In this document: positions 1 to 6,726 of the stretch, piece by piece
Position numbering within the stretch: position 1 is the first letter of the stretch
How the letters are laid out: every line of letters starts with the position of its first letter
Assembly (NCBI RefSeq): GCF_036240795.1
Contig: NZ_CP108454.1
Span: forward strand, 1,240,001-1,304,000
From: Streptomyces sp. NBC_01268
GTDB taxonomy: Bacteria; Actinomycetota; Actinomycetes; Streptomycetales; Streptomycetaceae
Length of the DNA stretch: 64,000 bases
Direction of reading: 5' to 3'
The notes under the pieces: model-generated
Told to the model about the DNA's origin: nothing
Seen by the model: the letters and a program-made list of their open reading frames with translations, nothing else
Databases searched by the model: none
Made by a program: the position numbers and the translations under genes

Positions 1-1
1 T

Positions 2-592
2 GAGCCGGCCGCGCCCGAGGGTCCCGCCGCGGTCGTGGTCCCGCTGCTCGCGGGCCCGGACAGCGCCCTGCTGCGGCGGATCCGGCAGTCCGTGATGGAC
101 AGCGGCAACACCGCGGAGCTGACCGACGTGCTCGGCCCGCATCCGCTGCTCGCCGAGGCCCTGCACGTGCGCCTCTCGGAGGCCGGTCTGGCCCGCGCCG
201 ACCGCGCCCGGCTGTTCACGGTCGCCACGGCGGCCGACGGCATCATCCTGGCCACGGTCGGCGGCGAGGAGGCGGTCCAGGCCGCCGGGATCACCGGCAT
301 GCTGCTGGCGGCACGGCTGGCCGTGCCCGTGATGGCGGCGGCGCTCGACCAGGAGGGTTCGATCTCGGCGATCGCCGACCAGCTGCGCGGCTCCGGCTCG
401 GAGCAGCTGGCACTGGCCCCGTACCTGATCGGCCCGGAGCTGGCCGAGGGCCTGCTCGACGCGGCCGCCAAGGAGGCCGGCTGCGCGACGGCGGAGGCGC
501 TGGGCGCCTACCCGGCGATCGGCAAGCTGGTGCTCTCGCAGTACGCGTCGGCGCTCGGGATCTCCCCGCAGCAGGGCTCGCCCGTCCACTGA
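2..592 (+). CDS. CbiX-like sirohydrochlorin chelatase family protein (5' end outside window)
   Basis: The reading frame is open to the left edge, so the N-terminus is missing; 196 residues are visible. The visible part has the alternating hydrophobic strands and helices of the CbiX/chelatase fold, with 'GVLGPHPLLAE'-like text (here DVLGPHPLLAEAL), a conserved FTVATAADGIILA stretch, and APYLIGPELAEGLLD near the end, where CbiX-type proteins place active-site neighbourhood residues. This kind of protein is conserved in Streptomyces and usually annotated as a chelatase-like or hypothetical protein; metal insertion into sirohydrochlorin is the family role, not something the visible part proves. 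GTG at 35 is an internal valine, not a believable start. The gene ends at a strong bidirectional terminator shared with the convergent lactonase gene. Confidence 0.7.
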   Translation, partial: EPAAPEGPAAVVVPLLAGPDSALLRRIRQSVMDSGNTAELTDVLGPHPLLAEALHVRLSEAGLARADRARLFTVATAADGIILATVGGEEAVQAAGITGMLLAARLAVPVMAAALDQEGSISAIADQLRGSGSEQLALAPYLIGPELAEGLLDAAAKEAGCATAEALGAYPAIGKLVLSQYASALGISPQQGSPVH

Positions 593-617
593 CGGACCGG
601 GCGCGCGCAGGACCGTG

Positions 618-663
618 ACGGGAAGGGCCCGCACCGGAGGTCTCCGGTGCGGGCCCTTCCCGT
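618..663. terminator. Bidirectional terminator between convergent genes
   Basis: A perfect 21-bp inverted repeat (618-638 and 643-663) closes on a 4-nt loop and lies between the stops of the chelatase-like gene and the opposing lactonase gene. It can act in both directions. There is no long U-tract, as is usual in Streptomyces. Confidence 0.9.
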
Positions 664-681
664 ACGTGTGGGGGCGTCGGC

Positions 682-1725
682 TCAGGCGAGGACGACGCAG
701 GAGGCCGCGGGGGCCGGGACGGAGCCCGTGCGGACCGGCAGGCCGGTCTCCGGGTCGACGGTGAACCAGGTGACGTCGCCGGAGCGCTCGTTCGCGGCGT
801 AGAGGTGGCGCCCGGAGGGGTCGAGGGTCAGGTCGCGGGGCCAGTGGCCGCCGCAGGGCACGGAGGCGACCAGGCGGGCCTCCGCGCCGCCCGCGTCGAG
901 GGCGAGGACCGCGAGGGTGTCGTGGCCGCGTACGGCGGCCCAGAGGAAGCGCCCGTCGGGAGCGACGACGACCTCGGAGGGGTAGCGGTCCCCCGTGGCG
1001 TCCGCGGGGACGACGGGGGTCTCGCCGAGCGCTTCGAGGACGCCCGTGTCGGCGTCCCATCGGCACACGGTGACCGTGGGCTCCAGCTCGTTCAGCACGT
1101 AGGCGTGGGCGCCGTCCGGGTGGAAGGCGAGGTGGCGGGGCCCGGTGCCGGAGCGCAGCGCGGTCGTCCCGTGCGGGTGCAGGGAGCCGGTGCCGGGGTC
1201 GAGGGCCCAGATCGTGACGGAGTCGGCGCCGAGGTCCACGGCGAGCACCCAGCGGCCGCTCGGGTCGGGCAGCACCTGGTGGGCGTGCGGCCCCTCCTGG
1301 CGCCGCTCGACCGGTCCCGAGCCCTCGTGGCGCACCACGCCGGTGACGGGCTTCAGGCTCCCGTCGGCGGCGGCCGGCAGGACGCTGACGCTGCCGGAGG
1401 TGTAGTTGGCGGTGAGGACGTGTCCCGCGGTCACGGCGAGGTGGGTGGGTCCGGAGCCGTCCACGGGCACGGGGGCGCCGAGGAGGCGGGGCTCGGGGCC
1501 GGTGACGTCGAGGGCGGCCGCGGCGCCCTCCGCGGTCTCGGAGACCGCGTACAGCACCTCGGCGCCGGGCCCGAGGGCGAGGAAGGACGGGTCGGCGACG
1601 GCGTCGCTCGCCCCCACGAGCTCCAGTGCTCCGGTCTCCGGTTCCACCTCGGCGACGAGCACACCCCGGCCGCCGGCCGAGGTGAACGATCCGATGTATG
1701 CCCGCGTACGGCGTGTGTCGCCCAC
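682..1725 (-). CDS. Lactonase family protein (6-phosphogluconolactonase-like beta-propeller)
   Basis: A 347-residue protein made of repeated blade units such as GPTHLAVTAGHVLTANYTSG, EGPHAHQVLPDPSGRWVL, GPRHLAFHPDGAHAYV and HWPRDLTLDPSGRHLYAAN. This pattern (HQ, PRHLAF, YPSEV, GHWPRD) is that of the lactonase/YbhE seven-blade propeller family, which hydrolyses 6-phosphogluconolactone or related lactones. There is no signal peptide, so it is predicted cytoplasmic. ATG at 1725 is followed by MGDTRRTRAYIGSFTS, the normal family N-terminus. The gene lies 157 bp downstream of the FUSC gene on the same strand and ends at the shared terminator. The exact substrate is unknown; a role as the true Pgl of the pentose phosphate pathway is only one possibility. 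Confidence 0.85.
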   Translation of the reverse strand: MGDTRRTRAYIGSFTSAGGRGVLVAEVEPETGALELVGASDAVADPSFLALGPGAEVLYAVSETAEGAAAALDVTGPEPRLLGAPVPVDGSGPTHLAVTAGHVLTANYTSGSVSVLPAAADGSLKPVTGVVRHEGSGPVERRQEGPHAHQVLPDPSGRWVLAVDLGADSVTIWALDPGTGSLHPHGTTALRSGTGPRHLAFHPDGAHAYVLNELEPTVTVCRWDADTGVLEALGETPVVPADATGDRYPSEVVVAPDGRFLWAAVRGHDTLAVLALDAGGAEARLVASVPCGGHWPRDLTLDPSGRHLYAANERSGDVTWFTVDPETGLPVRTGSVPAPAASCVVLA

Positions 1726-1882
1726 GGCGCCTCCCCTGTCCGCTTGTCCGCTGTCCCCAGGCCGATCACGGCAGACCGGCCGTCGTCGGGGCAGACGTTA
1801 GCAGGCGGTCTAGACCAGGTAGGGGGCAGCGGGCGCAGGAGCTTCCGGGGCGCCCGGCCGCCGGACGGCACGGGGCGCAGGG

Positions 1883-3433
1883 TCAGGCAGCCGGGACCAG
1901 GGGTGCGCGCGGCGAGGTGCGCAGCGGGGCCGCCAGGTCGACCAGGGCCCGTTCCAGGCCGTGGAGGTGCCCGAGGGCCGCCTCGGCGCCGGGGTGGTGC
2001 GGCGGCAGGGCCGACGACGCGGCGGCGGCCGTGCCGCGGCGGGCCGCGTCGACGGGCGGTACGAGGGCGTGGACGGCGGCCTCGACGCGCCACGCGGCCG
2101 CGGCGAGCCGGGCGTCGTGCGAGGCGTCCGGGTCGGCGGCGACCGCCGCGAGGCCGCGGGCCTCCCGGGCGCAGTCGTCGAGCAGCGCGAGGACCCGGCG
2201 GGCCCGGGCCTTGCGGGCGCGCAGCGGGCTCAGCGGGTGGACGAGGGGGGCCAGCGTGAGGCGGGCGCGGCCGAGCAGGAGGTCGAGCTCGGCGGCGTGC
2301 GGCGCCGGGTCGGCGGCCGGGTCGCCGGCGAGCCTCCGGGCCGCGGCCGTGGTGCACGCGTGCACGGAGCCGACGGCCCGCTGGATCCAGGCGTTGGTCG
2401 CGGCGTGCGTGGTGACCGGCAGCAGGGCGACGCCGACGGCGGCGCCGACGGCGCCGACCGCGGTCTCCTGGAAGCGGAGCAGCAGCAGCCCGGGGTGCAG
2501 GACGCCCAGCAGGCCGTAGAGAAGGCCCGCCATGACGGTGACGAAGAACATCATCCAGCTGTACGAGAGCGGCGCGGTGTAGAAGATGCCGAAGACGCAC
2601 ACGGCGACCAGCGCGGCCGTCGGGGCGGCGGACCCGCCCAGCGGCAGGGCGATCAGCAGGCCCGCGGCGATGCCGGTCACGGTGCCGACGACCCGGCGGA
2701 AGCCGCGCACGAGGGTCTCGCCGCGCGAGGCGGTGTTCACGAAGATCCACCAGGCGGTGCCGACGGCCCAGTACCAGCGGTCCGGGGAGACGAGCTGTCC
2801 GGCCGCGAGGGCGACGGCGCAGGCGGCGGTGGCCTGGAAGGCCTGCCGGGTGGTGGGCCGGGCGAGCCCGGTGCCGGGCAGCGGGGCGGGCGCGGCCGGC
2901 GGCGGGACGCGCCGTTCGATGCACCAGGCGACGAAACGGACCGCGCCCGTCGTGCCGAGCGCGAGGAGCACGGCGGCGTACAGCTCGGGGAGCTGACCGG
3001 GCACGGCGTGCAGGAACTGCGTCACGAAGAACTGCATGAACGCGAAGATGCCGAGCGCGTGCCCGCGCGGTCCCCAGCGGCGCGCGTACACGCCGGCGAA
3101 GACGACGAGCAGCCAGGCGGCGTCGCGCAGCAGCGGCAGCCCGTGCAGGGCGGTCGCGAGCGCGAGGACGGGGAAGCCGGCCAGCGGCAGCAGGGCCGTG
3201 GTGACGGCCTGGCGGCGCACGGTGGGGTCGCCCACCGTGAACAGCGCCAGGAGCGCGGCGAGGCCGGCGGTGATCGAGGCGGTCAGGGAGAGCCCCACCA
3301 GCTCGGCCACGGCGACGGAGAGGCCGACGCCGAGCACGGCCCGCGAGGCCACGCGCAGCCGTACCTTGCCCGGGTCCGGCGCCACGCACACCTGCCGGAA
3401 CAGCCGGCCCGCGGCCGTCAGGCCCTTCTTCAC
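1883..3433 (-). CDS. FUSC family integral membrane protein (aromatic acid exporter-like)
   Basis: About 516 residues from the GTG at 3433 (VKKGLTAAGRLFRQV). The N-terminal third has a block of hydrophobic helices (AVLGVGLSVAVAELVG, SITAGLAALLALF, AVTTALLPLAGFPVLALA), followed by a second membrane block around GLARPTTRQAFQATAACAVALAAGQ with the FUSC signature PDRWYWAVGTAWWIFVNT, then a cytoplasmic helical C-terminus. The family exports aromatic acids and similar toxic compounds from the cytoplasm. The frame is open upstream to an ATG at 3601, but that extension is Arg/Pro-rich and lies in the divergent promoter region, so I prefer 3433; GTG 30 bp further up is an alternative. Divergence from an Lrp-type regulator suggests control by that protein. 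Confidence 0.85.
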   Translation of the reverse strand: MKKGLTAAGRLFRQVCVAPDPGKVRLRVASRAVLGVGLSVAVAELVGLSLTASITAGLAALLALFTVGDPTVRRQAVTTALLPLAGFPVLALATALHGLPLLRDAAWLLVVFAGVYARRWGPRGHALGIFAFMQFFVTQFLHAVPGQLPELYAAVLLALGTTGAVRFVAWCIERRVPPPAAPAPLPGTGLARPTTRQAFQATAACAVALAAGQLVSPDRWYWAVGTAWWIFVNTASRGETLVRGFRRVVGTVTGIAAGLLIALPLGGSAAPTAALVAVCVFGIFYTAPLSYSWMMFFVTVMAGLLYGLLGVLHPGLLLLRFQETAVGAVGAAVGVALLPVTTHAATNAWIQRAVGSVHACTTAAARRLAGDPAADPAPHAAELDLLLGRARLTLAPLVHPLSPLRARKARARRVLALLDDCAREARGLAAVAADPDASHDARLAAAAWRVEAAVHALVPPVDAARRGTAAAASSALPPHHPGAEAALGHLHGLERALVDLAAPLRTSPRAPLVPAA

Positions 3434-3507
3434 GACGGTCGTTCCGCCCCCGCTGCCGTACACACACCCTCTTCGTGGTCGCCGTGCTGTCTTGCCGATG
3501 CCTCGCG

Positions 3508-3523
3508 CATGTCTTCGGACATG
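3508..3523. promoter_or_regulatory. Perfect palindrome in FUSC/Lrp divergent region
   Basis: CATGTC-TTCG-GACATG lies about 75 bp upstream of the FUSC start. It could be a regulator-binding site or, in RNA, a stable UUCG-capped hairpin in the FUSC leader. Lrp/AsnC regulators often bind palindromic sites between themselves and a divergent target, but no consensus is proven here. Confidence 0.4.
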
Positions 3524-3592
3524 GCGATGGCGCCGCGGGTCCGGGGCCGGCCACCTCGCCGGTCCGGCGCGTGCGCGGCGCCATCTGTCCAA

Positions 3593-3604
3593 CTCTTCCA
3601 AGAG
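3593..3604. promoter_or_regulatory. Second palindrome in FUSC/Lrp divergent region
   Basis: CTCTT-CC-AAGAG is a perfect 12-bp dyad about 100 bp upstream of the Lrp-family start. It is short and could be chance. It is listed because it shares the divergent regulatory region with the dyad at 3508. Confidence 0.3.
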
Positions 3605-3705
3605 GAAAGCATCCTTCCGCCCAGTGGCTCAACCGACGGGCTGAAGGGTGGGCCATTGGTACAGTCGGAGCGTCGGATAATCGGCCAGAGGGAGGCCAAC
3701 GGACC

Positions 3706-4179
3706 ATGGCGGTGGACGAGCTCGACACCCGCGTCCTGCGGCTGCTCATCGAGCAGCCGCGCACCAGCGTGCGCGAATACGCCCGGATCCTCGGGGTGGC
3801 GCGGGGCACGGTCCAGGCCCGGATCGACCGGCTGGAACGGGACGGGGTGATCACCGCGACGGGTCCGGTGCTCTCCCCCGCGGCGCTGGGGCATCCGGTG
3901 CTCGCCTTCGTGCACATCGAGGTGACGCAGGGACATCTCGACGAGGTCGGGGACGCCCTGGCGACGGTCCCGGAGATCGTGGAGGCCTTCTCGATCACGG
4001 GCGGCGGCGACCTCCTGACCCGGGTGGTCGCCCGGGACGCCGGCCACCTGGAGGACGTGATCCAGCGGCTGATCCAGCTGCCGGGGGTGGTCCGCACGCG
4101 GACCGAGATCGCGCTGCGCGAACGGGTGCCGCACCGGCTGCTGCCGCTGGTCGAGTCGGTGGGGCGACGGGCCACGTGA
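3706..4179 (+). CDS. Lrp/AsnC family transcriptional regulator
   Basis: 157 residues. Residues 1-50 (MAVDELDTRVLRLLIEQP, then a helix pair ending in GVARGTVQARIDRLERDGVI) form the AsnC-type winged HTH; residues 60-145 form the RAM ligand-binding domain (PVLAFVHIEV, LATVPEIVEAFSITGGGDLLTRVVARD, LPGVVRTRTEIAL). ATG at 3706 is preceded at 10 nt by GGAGG, which decides the start over upstream in-frame codons. Such proteins form octamers and sense amino acids or other small metabolites. It is transcribed away from the FUSC exporter gene, and local autoregulation plus control of that exporter is the simplest reading. Confidence 0.92.
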   Translation: MAVDELDTRVLRLLIEQPRTSVREYARILGVARGTVQARIDRLERDGVITATGPVLSPAALGHPVLAFVHIEVTQGHLDEVGDALATVPEIVEAFSITGGGDLLTRVVARDAGHLEDVIQRLIQLPGVVRTRTEIALRERVPHRLLPLVESVGRRAT

Positions 4180-4273
4180 GGGACGGCGGTCCATGCCGGC
4201 GCACGGGGACCGGGGCGGCGGAGCGGGACCAAGGACCCTCCGGTTCCGGTGACCGCTCTGCCAGGCTGGACCC

Positions 4274-4969
4274 ATGAGCACCCCGCGCGTTTCGGTCGTC
4301 TTCGATCTCGACGGCACGCTGGTGGACAGCGAGCCGAACTACTTCGAGGCGACCCGCCGGACCCTGGCCGCGCACGGCGTGACGGGCTTCGACTGGGCGC
4401 GCCACACGGAGTTCATCGGGATCGGCACCCTGGAGTCGCTGCGGACGCTGGCGGCCGACTACGGGGTCGCCGCTCCGGTGGAGACGCTCCTCGACGCGAC
4501 CAACCGGCACTACCTGGAGCTCGCCCGGAAGGGGACGCCCGTCTTCCCGGAGATGCGCGCGTTCGTGGAGCGGCTGTACGCGGCGGGGGTGCCCATGGCG
4601 GTGGCCTCGGGCTCCTCGCCCGCGGCGATCGAGGCCGTCCTCGCGGGAACCGGGCTCGACGCGTTCCTGACGACCACGGTCTCGGCCGAGGAGGTCGCGC
4701 ACGGCAAGCCCGCGCCGGACGTCTTCCTGGAGGCGGCCCGCCGCCTCGGCGCCGCGCCGGAGGAGTGCGTGGTGCTGGAGGACGCGGCACCGGGCGCCGC
4801 CGCCGCGCACGCGGCGGGGATGCGCTGCCTCGCGCTCCCCTACGTACCGGGGACGGCGGACGATCCCGCCTTCGCCACGGCCGACCTGCTCTTCCGCGAC
4901 GGCCAACGGGAGTTCACGGCAGGGGCGGCGCTGGAGTGGCTGACCGTAAAGGCATCGCACATGCGATGA
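4274..4969 (+). CDS. HAD family hydrolase (beta-phosphoglucomutase-like subfamily IA)
   Basis: 231 residues with the HAD motifs in order. Motif I is FDLDGTLVDSE, with nucleophile Asp11 and acid/base Asp13. Motif II is the VASGSS segment, motif III the lysine in HGKPAPDVF, and motif IV LEDAAPG. A helical cap lies between motifs I and II, as in subclass I phosphatases and beta-phosphoglucomutases. It is cytoplasmic; the substrate is probably a small phosphorylated sugar or metabolite and cannot be told from sequence. The last codons (KASHMR) overlap a palindrome that lies upstream of the next gene. Confidence 0.9.
   Translation: MSTPRVSVVFDLDGTLVDSEPNYFEATRRTLAAHGVTGFDWARHTEFIGIGTLESLRTLAADYGVAAPVETLLDATNRHYLELARKGTPVFPEMRAFVERLYAAGVPMAVASGSSPAAIEAVLAGTGLDAFLTTTVSAEEVAHGKPAPDVFLEAARRLGAAPEECVVLEDAAPGAAAAHAAGMRCLALPYVPGTADDPAFATADLLFRDGQREFTAGAALEWLTVKASHMR
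4953..4968. promoter_or_regulatory. Palindromic operator candidate upstream of the HTH-TOBE gene
   Basis: CATCGCA-CA-TGCGATG (7-bp arms) sits 19 bp upstream of the -35 element of the following gene and overlaps the end of the HAD gene. A degenerate GATGATAACG/GATGATCAACG pair follows at about 4965-5007. The position suits autoregulation by the HTH-TOBE protein; this is inference. Confidence 0.4.
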
Positions 4970-4986
4970 TAACGACATCAAAAGGC

Positions 4987-5016
4987 TTGCAGATGAGATG
5001 ATCAACGGCTTAGGGT
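4987..5016 (+). promoter_or_regulatory. SigA-type promoter giving a leaderless mRNA
   Basis: TTGCAG (4987-4992), an 18-bp spacer and TAGGGT (5011-5016) stand directly before the ATG at 5023. The predicted start of transcription is at or next to the A of the ATG and there is no Shine-Dalgarno sequence, so translation is predicted to be leaderless, which is common in Streptomyces. Confidence 0.6.
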
Positions 5017-5022
5017 GCGCGT

Positions 5023-5418
5023 ATGCAGACCTACACCATCGGCCAGGCGGCGCGCCTCCTCGGCGTCAGTCCGGACACCGCGCGGCGCTGGGCCGATGCC
5101 GGCCGGGTCGCCACCCACCGCGACGAGGGCGGCCGGCGTCTCATCGAAGGGCCCGACCTCGCCGCGTTCTCCATCGAGATCGCCCAGAGCGGGCAGGGCG
5201 ACGAGGAGGAGACCTACACCTCCGTCCGCAACGCGTTCCCCGGGATCGTCACCGCGGTCAAGCTCGGTGACGTCGCCGCCCAGGTCGAGATCCAGGCGGG
5301 CCCGCACCGGCTGGTCTCCCTCCTCACCCGGGAAGCGGTCGAGGAGCTCGGCCTGGAGGTCGGCATGCAGGCCACGGCCCGCGTGAAGTCGACCAGCGTG
5401 CACATCGACCGCGCCTGA
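5023..5418 (+). CDS. HTH-TOBE molybdate/tungstate-type binding regulator
   Basis: 131 residues. Residues 1-50 (QTYTIGQAARLLGVSPDTARRW, then AGRVATHRDEGGRRLI) are a MerR/excisionase-type winged HTH. Residues 66-130 (SVRNAFPGIVTAVKLGDVAAQVEIQAG, then VSLLTREAVEELGL and GMQATARVKSTSVHI) are a TOBE/Mop domain, which in ModE and molbindins binds molybdate or tungstate. The single Mop unit implies oligomerisation to form the oxyanion site. The gene appears to be transcribed alone from a leaderless promoter. No modABC transporter is nearby, so its targets would be elsewhere. Alternative: a molybdopterin storage-type protein. Confidence 0.88.
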   Translation: MQTYTIGQAARLLGVSPDTARRWADAGRVATHRDEGGRRLIEGPDLAAFSIEIAQSGQGDEEETYTSVRNAFPGIVTAVKLGDVAAQVEIQAGPHRLVSLLTREAVEELGLEVGMQATARVKSTSVHIDRA

Positions 5419-5488
5419 AATCGCGTGGTCGGAGGCCGAGTTCTGTGACAGGGTTCGGCACGCACCCCCGAGAGATCCTGGAGCGTCC

Positions 5489-6115
5489 ATGGCGATCCCG
5501 CCCCGCCTCGCCCCCCTGCTCGACCAGTTCGAGTTCGCCCGAGAGCGGCTCGTGAACCGGCTGAACGGGCCGGTGACGGACAGCGGCGACGGGACGGGCG
5601 TGCCGGTCGGTCCGATCACCGACGCCGAGTTCCTGTGGGAGCCCGTGGAGGGCTGCTGGTCGGTCCGCCGCCGCGAGGACGGGCCCGGACACCGGGCCAC
5701 GGTGCTGGCCGGCACCGGCGACTGGGGCCGTGACGCGGCGCCGTACCCGCACCCCGAGCCCGCGCCCTTCACGACGATCGCGTGGCGGCTGAGCCACCTC
5801 GCCGAGATGTTCACCCTCCGCACCGACCACACCGCCGGCGGCCACCGCCTGACCCGCGACGACTTCCGCAGCCACGGGGACGCCGCCGCGGCCGTCGCGG
5901 ACTTCGAGCGGGCCGCCGAGGCCTGGCGCACCATGCTGCTCTCGCTGGACGACGGCGTGCTGGACAAGATCGGGTACAGCTCCTACCCGCACGGCAGCGA
6001 CCCGGAGGACCCGCTCCTGGAGGTCATCTGGTGGATGAACCAGGAGCTCCTCCACCACGGCGCGGAGATCGCCCTGCTCAGGGACCTGTACAGGGCCCGG
6101 GGCGCCGGCGCCTGA
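5489..6115 (+). CDS. DinB family protein
   Basis: 208 residues, mostly helical, with the DinB-like pattern PLLDQFEFARERLVNRL at the start, EFLWEPVEGCWSVR (the family 'W.P..g.WSv' motif), TTIAWRLSHLAEM and NQELLHHGAEIALLRDLY near the end. The two histidines of HLAEM and of LLHHGAE match the metal-ligand positions of DinB/mycothiol-dependent maleylpyruvate isomerase-like four-helix bundles. The family includes thiol-dependent transferases in actinobacteria; the reaction here is unknown. ATG at 5489 has a weak GGAG at 8 nt. It lies in the same direction as the SRPBCC gene 69 bp downstream. Confidence 0.85.
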   Translation: MAIPPRLAPLLDQFEFARERLVNRLNGPVTDSGDGTGVPVGPITDAEFLWEPVEGCWSVRRREDGPGHRATVLAGTGDWGRDAAPYPHPEPAPFTTIAWRLSHLAEMFTLRTDHTAGGHRLTRDDFRSHGDAAAAVADFERAAEAWRTMLLSLDDGVLDKIGYSSYPHGSDPEDPLLEVIWWMNQELLHHGAEIALLRDLYRARGAGA

Positions 6116-6184
6116 CCCCGCCTTCGCGGGGGCCCGAGTGGGACGATGGAAGAGGTCCCACCCTCCCCCGAGCAAGGAGGCGAC

Positions 6185-6634
6185 ATGTCCAGGATCAACG
6201 CCTCCGTCGACATCTCCCGTCGCCCCGAAGACGTCTTCGCCTACGTGACCGACCCCTCCCACCTGCCGGAATGGCAGGAGAGCGCGGTCGCCGTGCGGCG
6301 GACCGCCGGCACCCCCGGCACGATCGGGCAGCAGGTCGCCGTCACCCGGCGCATGGGGCGCCGGGACTTCGACATGACGATGGAGCTGACCCAGCTCGAC
6401 CCGCCGCACAGCTGGCACGTCCATGGCGTGGACGGTCCCGTCCGCGGTGACGTCCAGGGCACCATCGAGCCGCTCGACGCCGGCGAGCGCTCACGGCTGA
6501 CGCTCTCGCTCGACTTCGAGGGCCACGGCATCGGCAAGGCGCTCGTCCCCCTGGTCGTCAAACCGCACGCCCGCAAGGAGATGGCGCGGGACGAGCAGAA
6601 GCTGAAGGGGATCCTGGAGGCCTCCACCGCCTGA
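6185..6634 (+). CDS. SRPBCC family protein (polyketide cyclase/dehydrase-like)
   Basis: 149 residues beginning MSRINASVDISRRPEDVFAYVTDPSHLPEW, the typical START/SRPBCC N-terminus, and ending in an amphipathic helix (HARKEMARDEQKLKGILE). ATG at 6185 is chosen because AAGGAGG stands 6 nt upstream; an in-frame codon at 6146 has no such site. These proteins bind hydrophobic small molecules in a deep cavity. Nothing in the context tells which ligand. Confidence 0.9.
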   Translation: MSRINASVDISRRPEDVFAYVTDPSHLPEWQESAVAVRRTAGTPGTIGQQVAVTRRMGRRDFDMTMELTQLDPPHSWHVHGVDGPVRGDVQGTIEPLDAGERSRLTLSLDFEGHGIGKALVPLVVKPHARKEMARDEQKLKGILEASTA

Positions 6635-6659
6635 CGGCCCGGCGCCACGCACGCGCCCC

Positions 6660-6725
6660 CTCACCGGCGCGCACGCCGGACAACCTCACGCGCGTACGCC
6701 GGACGCTTCACCTGCGCGTACGCGG
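6660..6725. repeat. Three imperfect copies of a ~23-bp GC-rich unit
   Basis: The spacer between two convergent genes holds three degenerate copies of a unit built on GCGCGTACGCCGGAC, each led by TCAC. I see no clean terminator hairpin in this spacer. The third copy runs to the end of the minus-strand phosphatase gene. Confidence 0.5.
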
Positions 6726-6726
6726 G

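Noticed and set aside
1431..4232. 933-codon minus-strand frame covering lactonase to Lrp
   Set aside because: Out of frame with both recognised proteins and rich in Arg/Pro; no domain.
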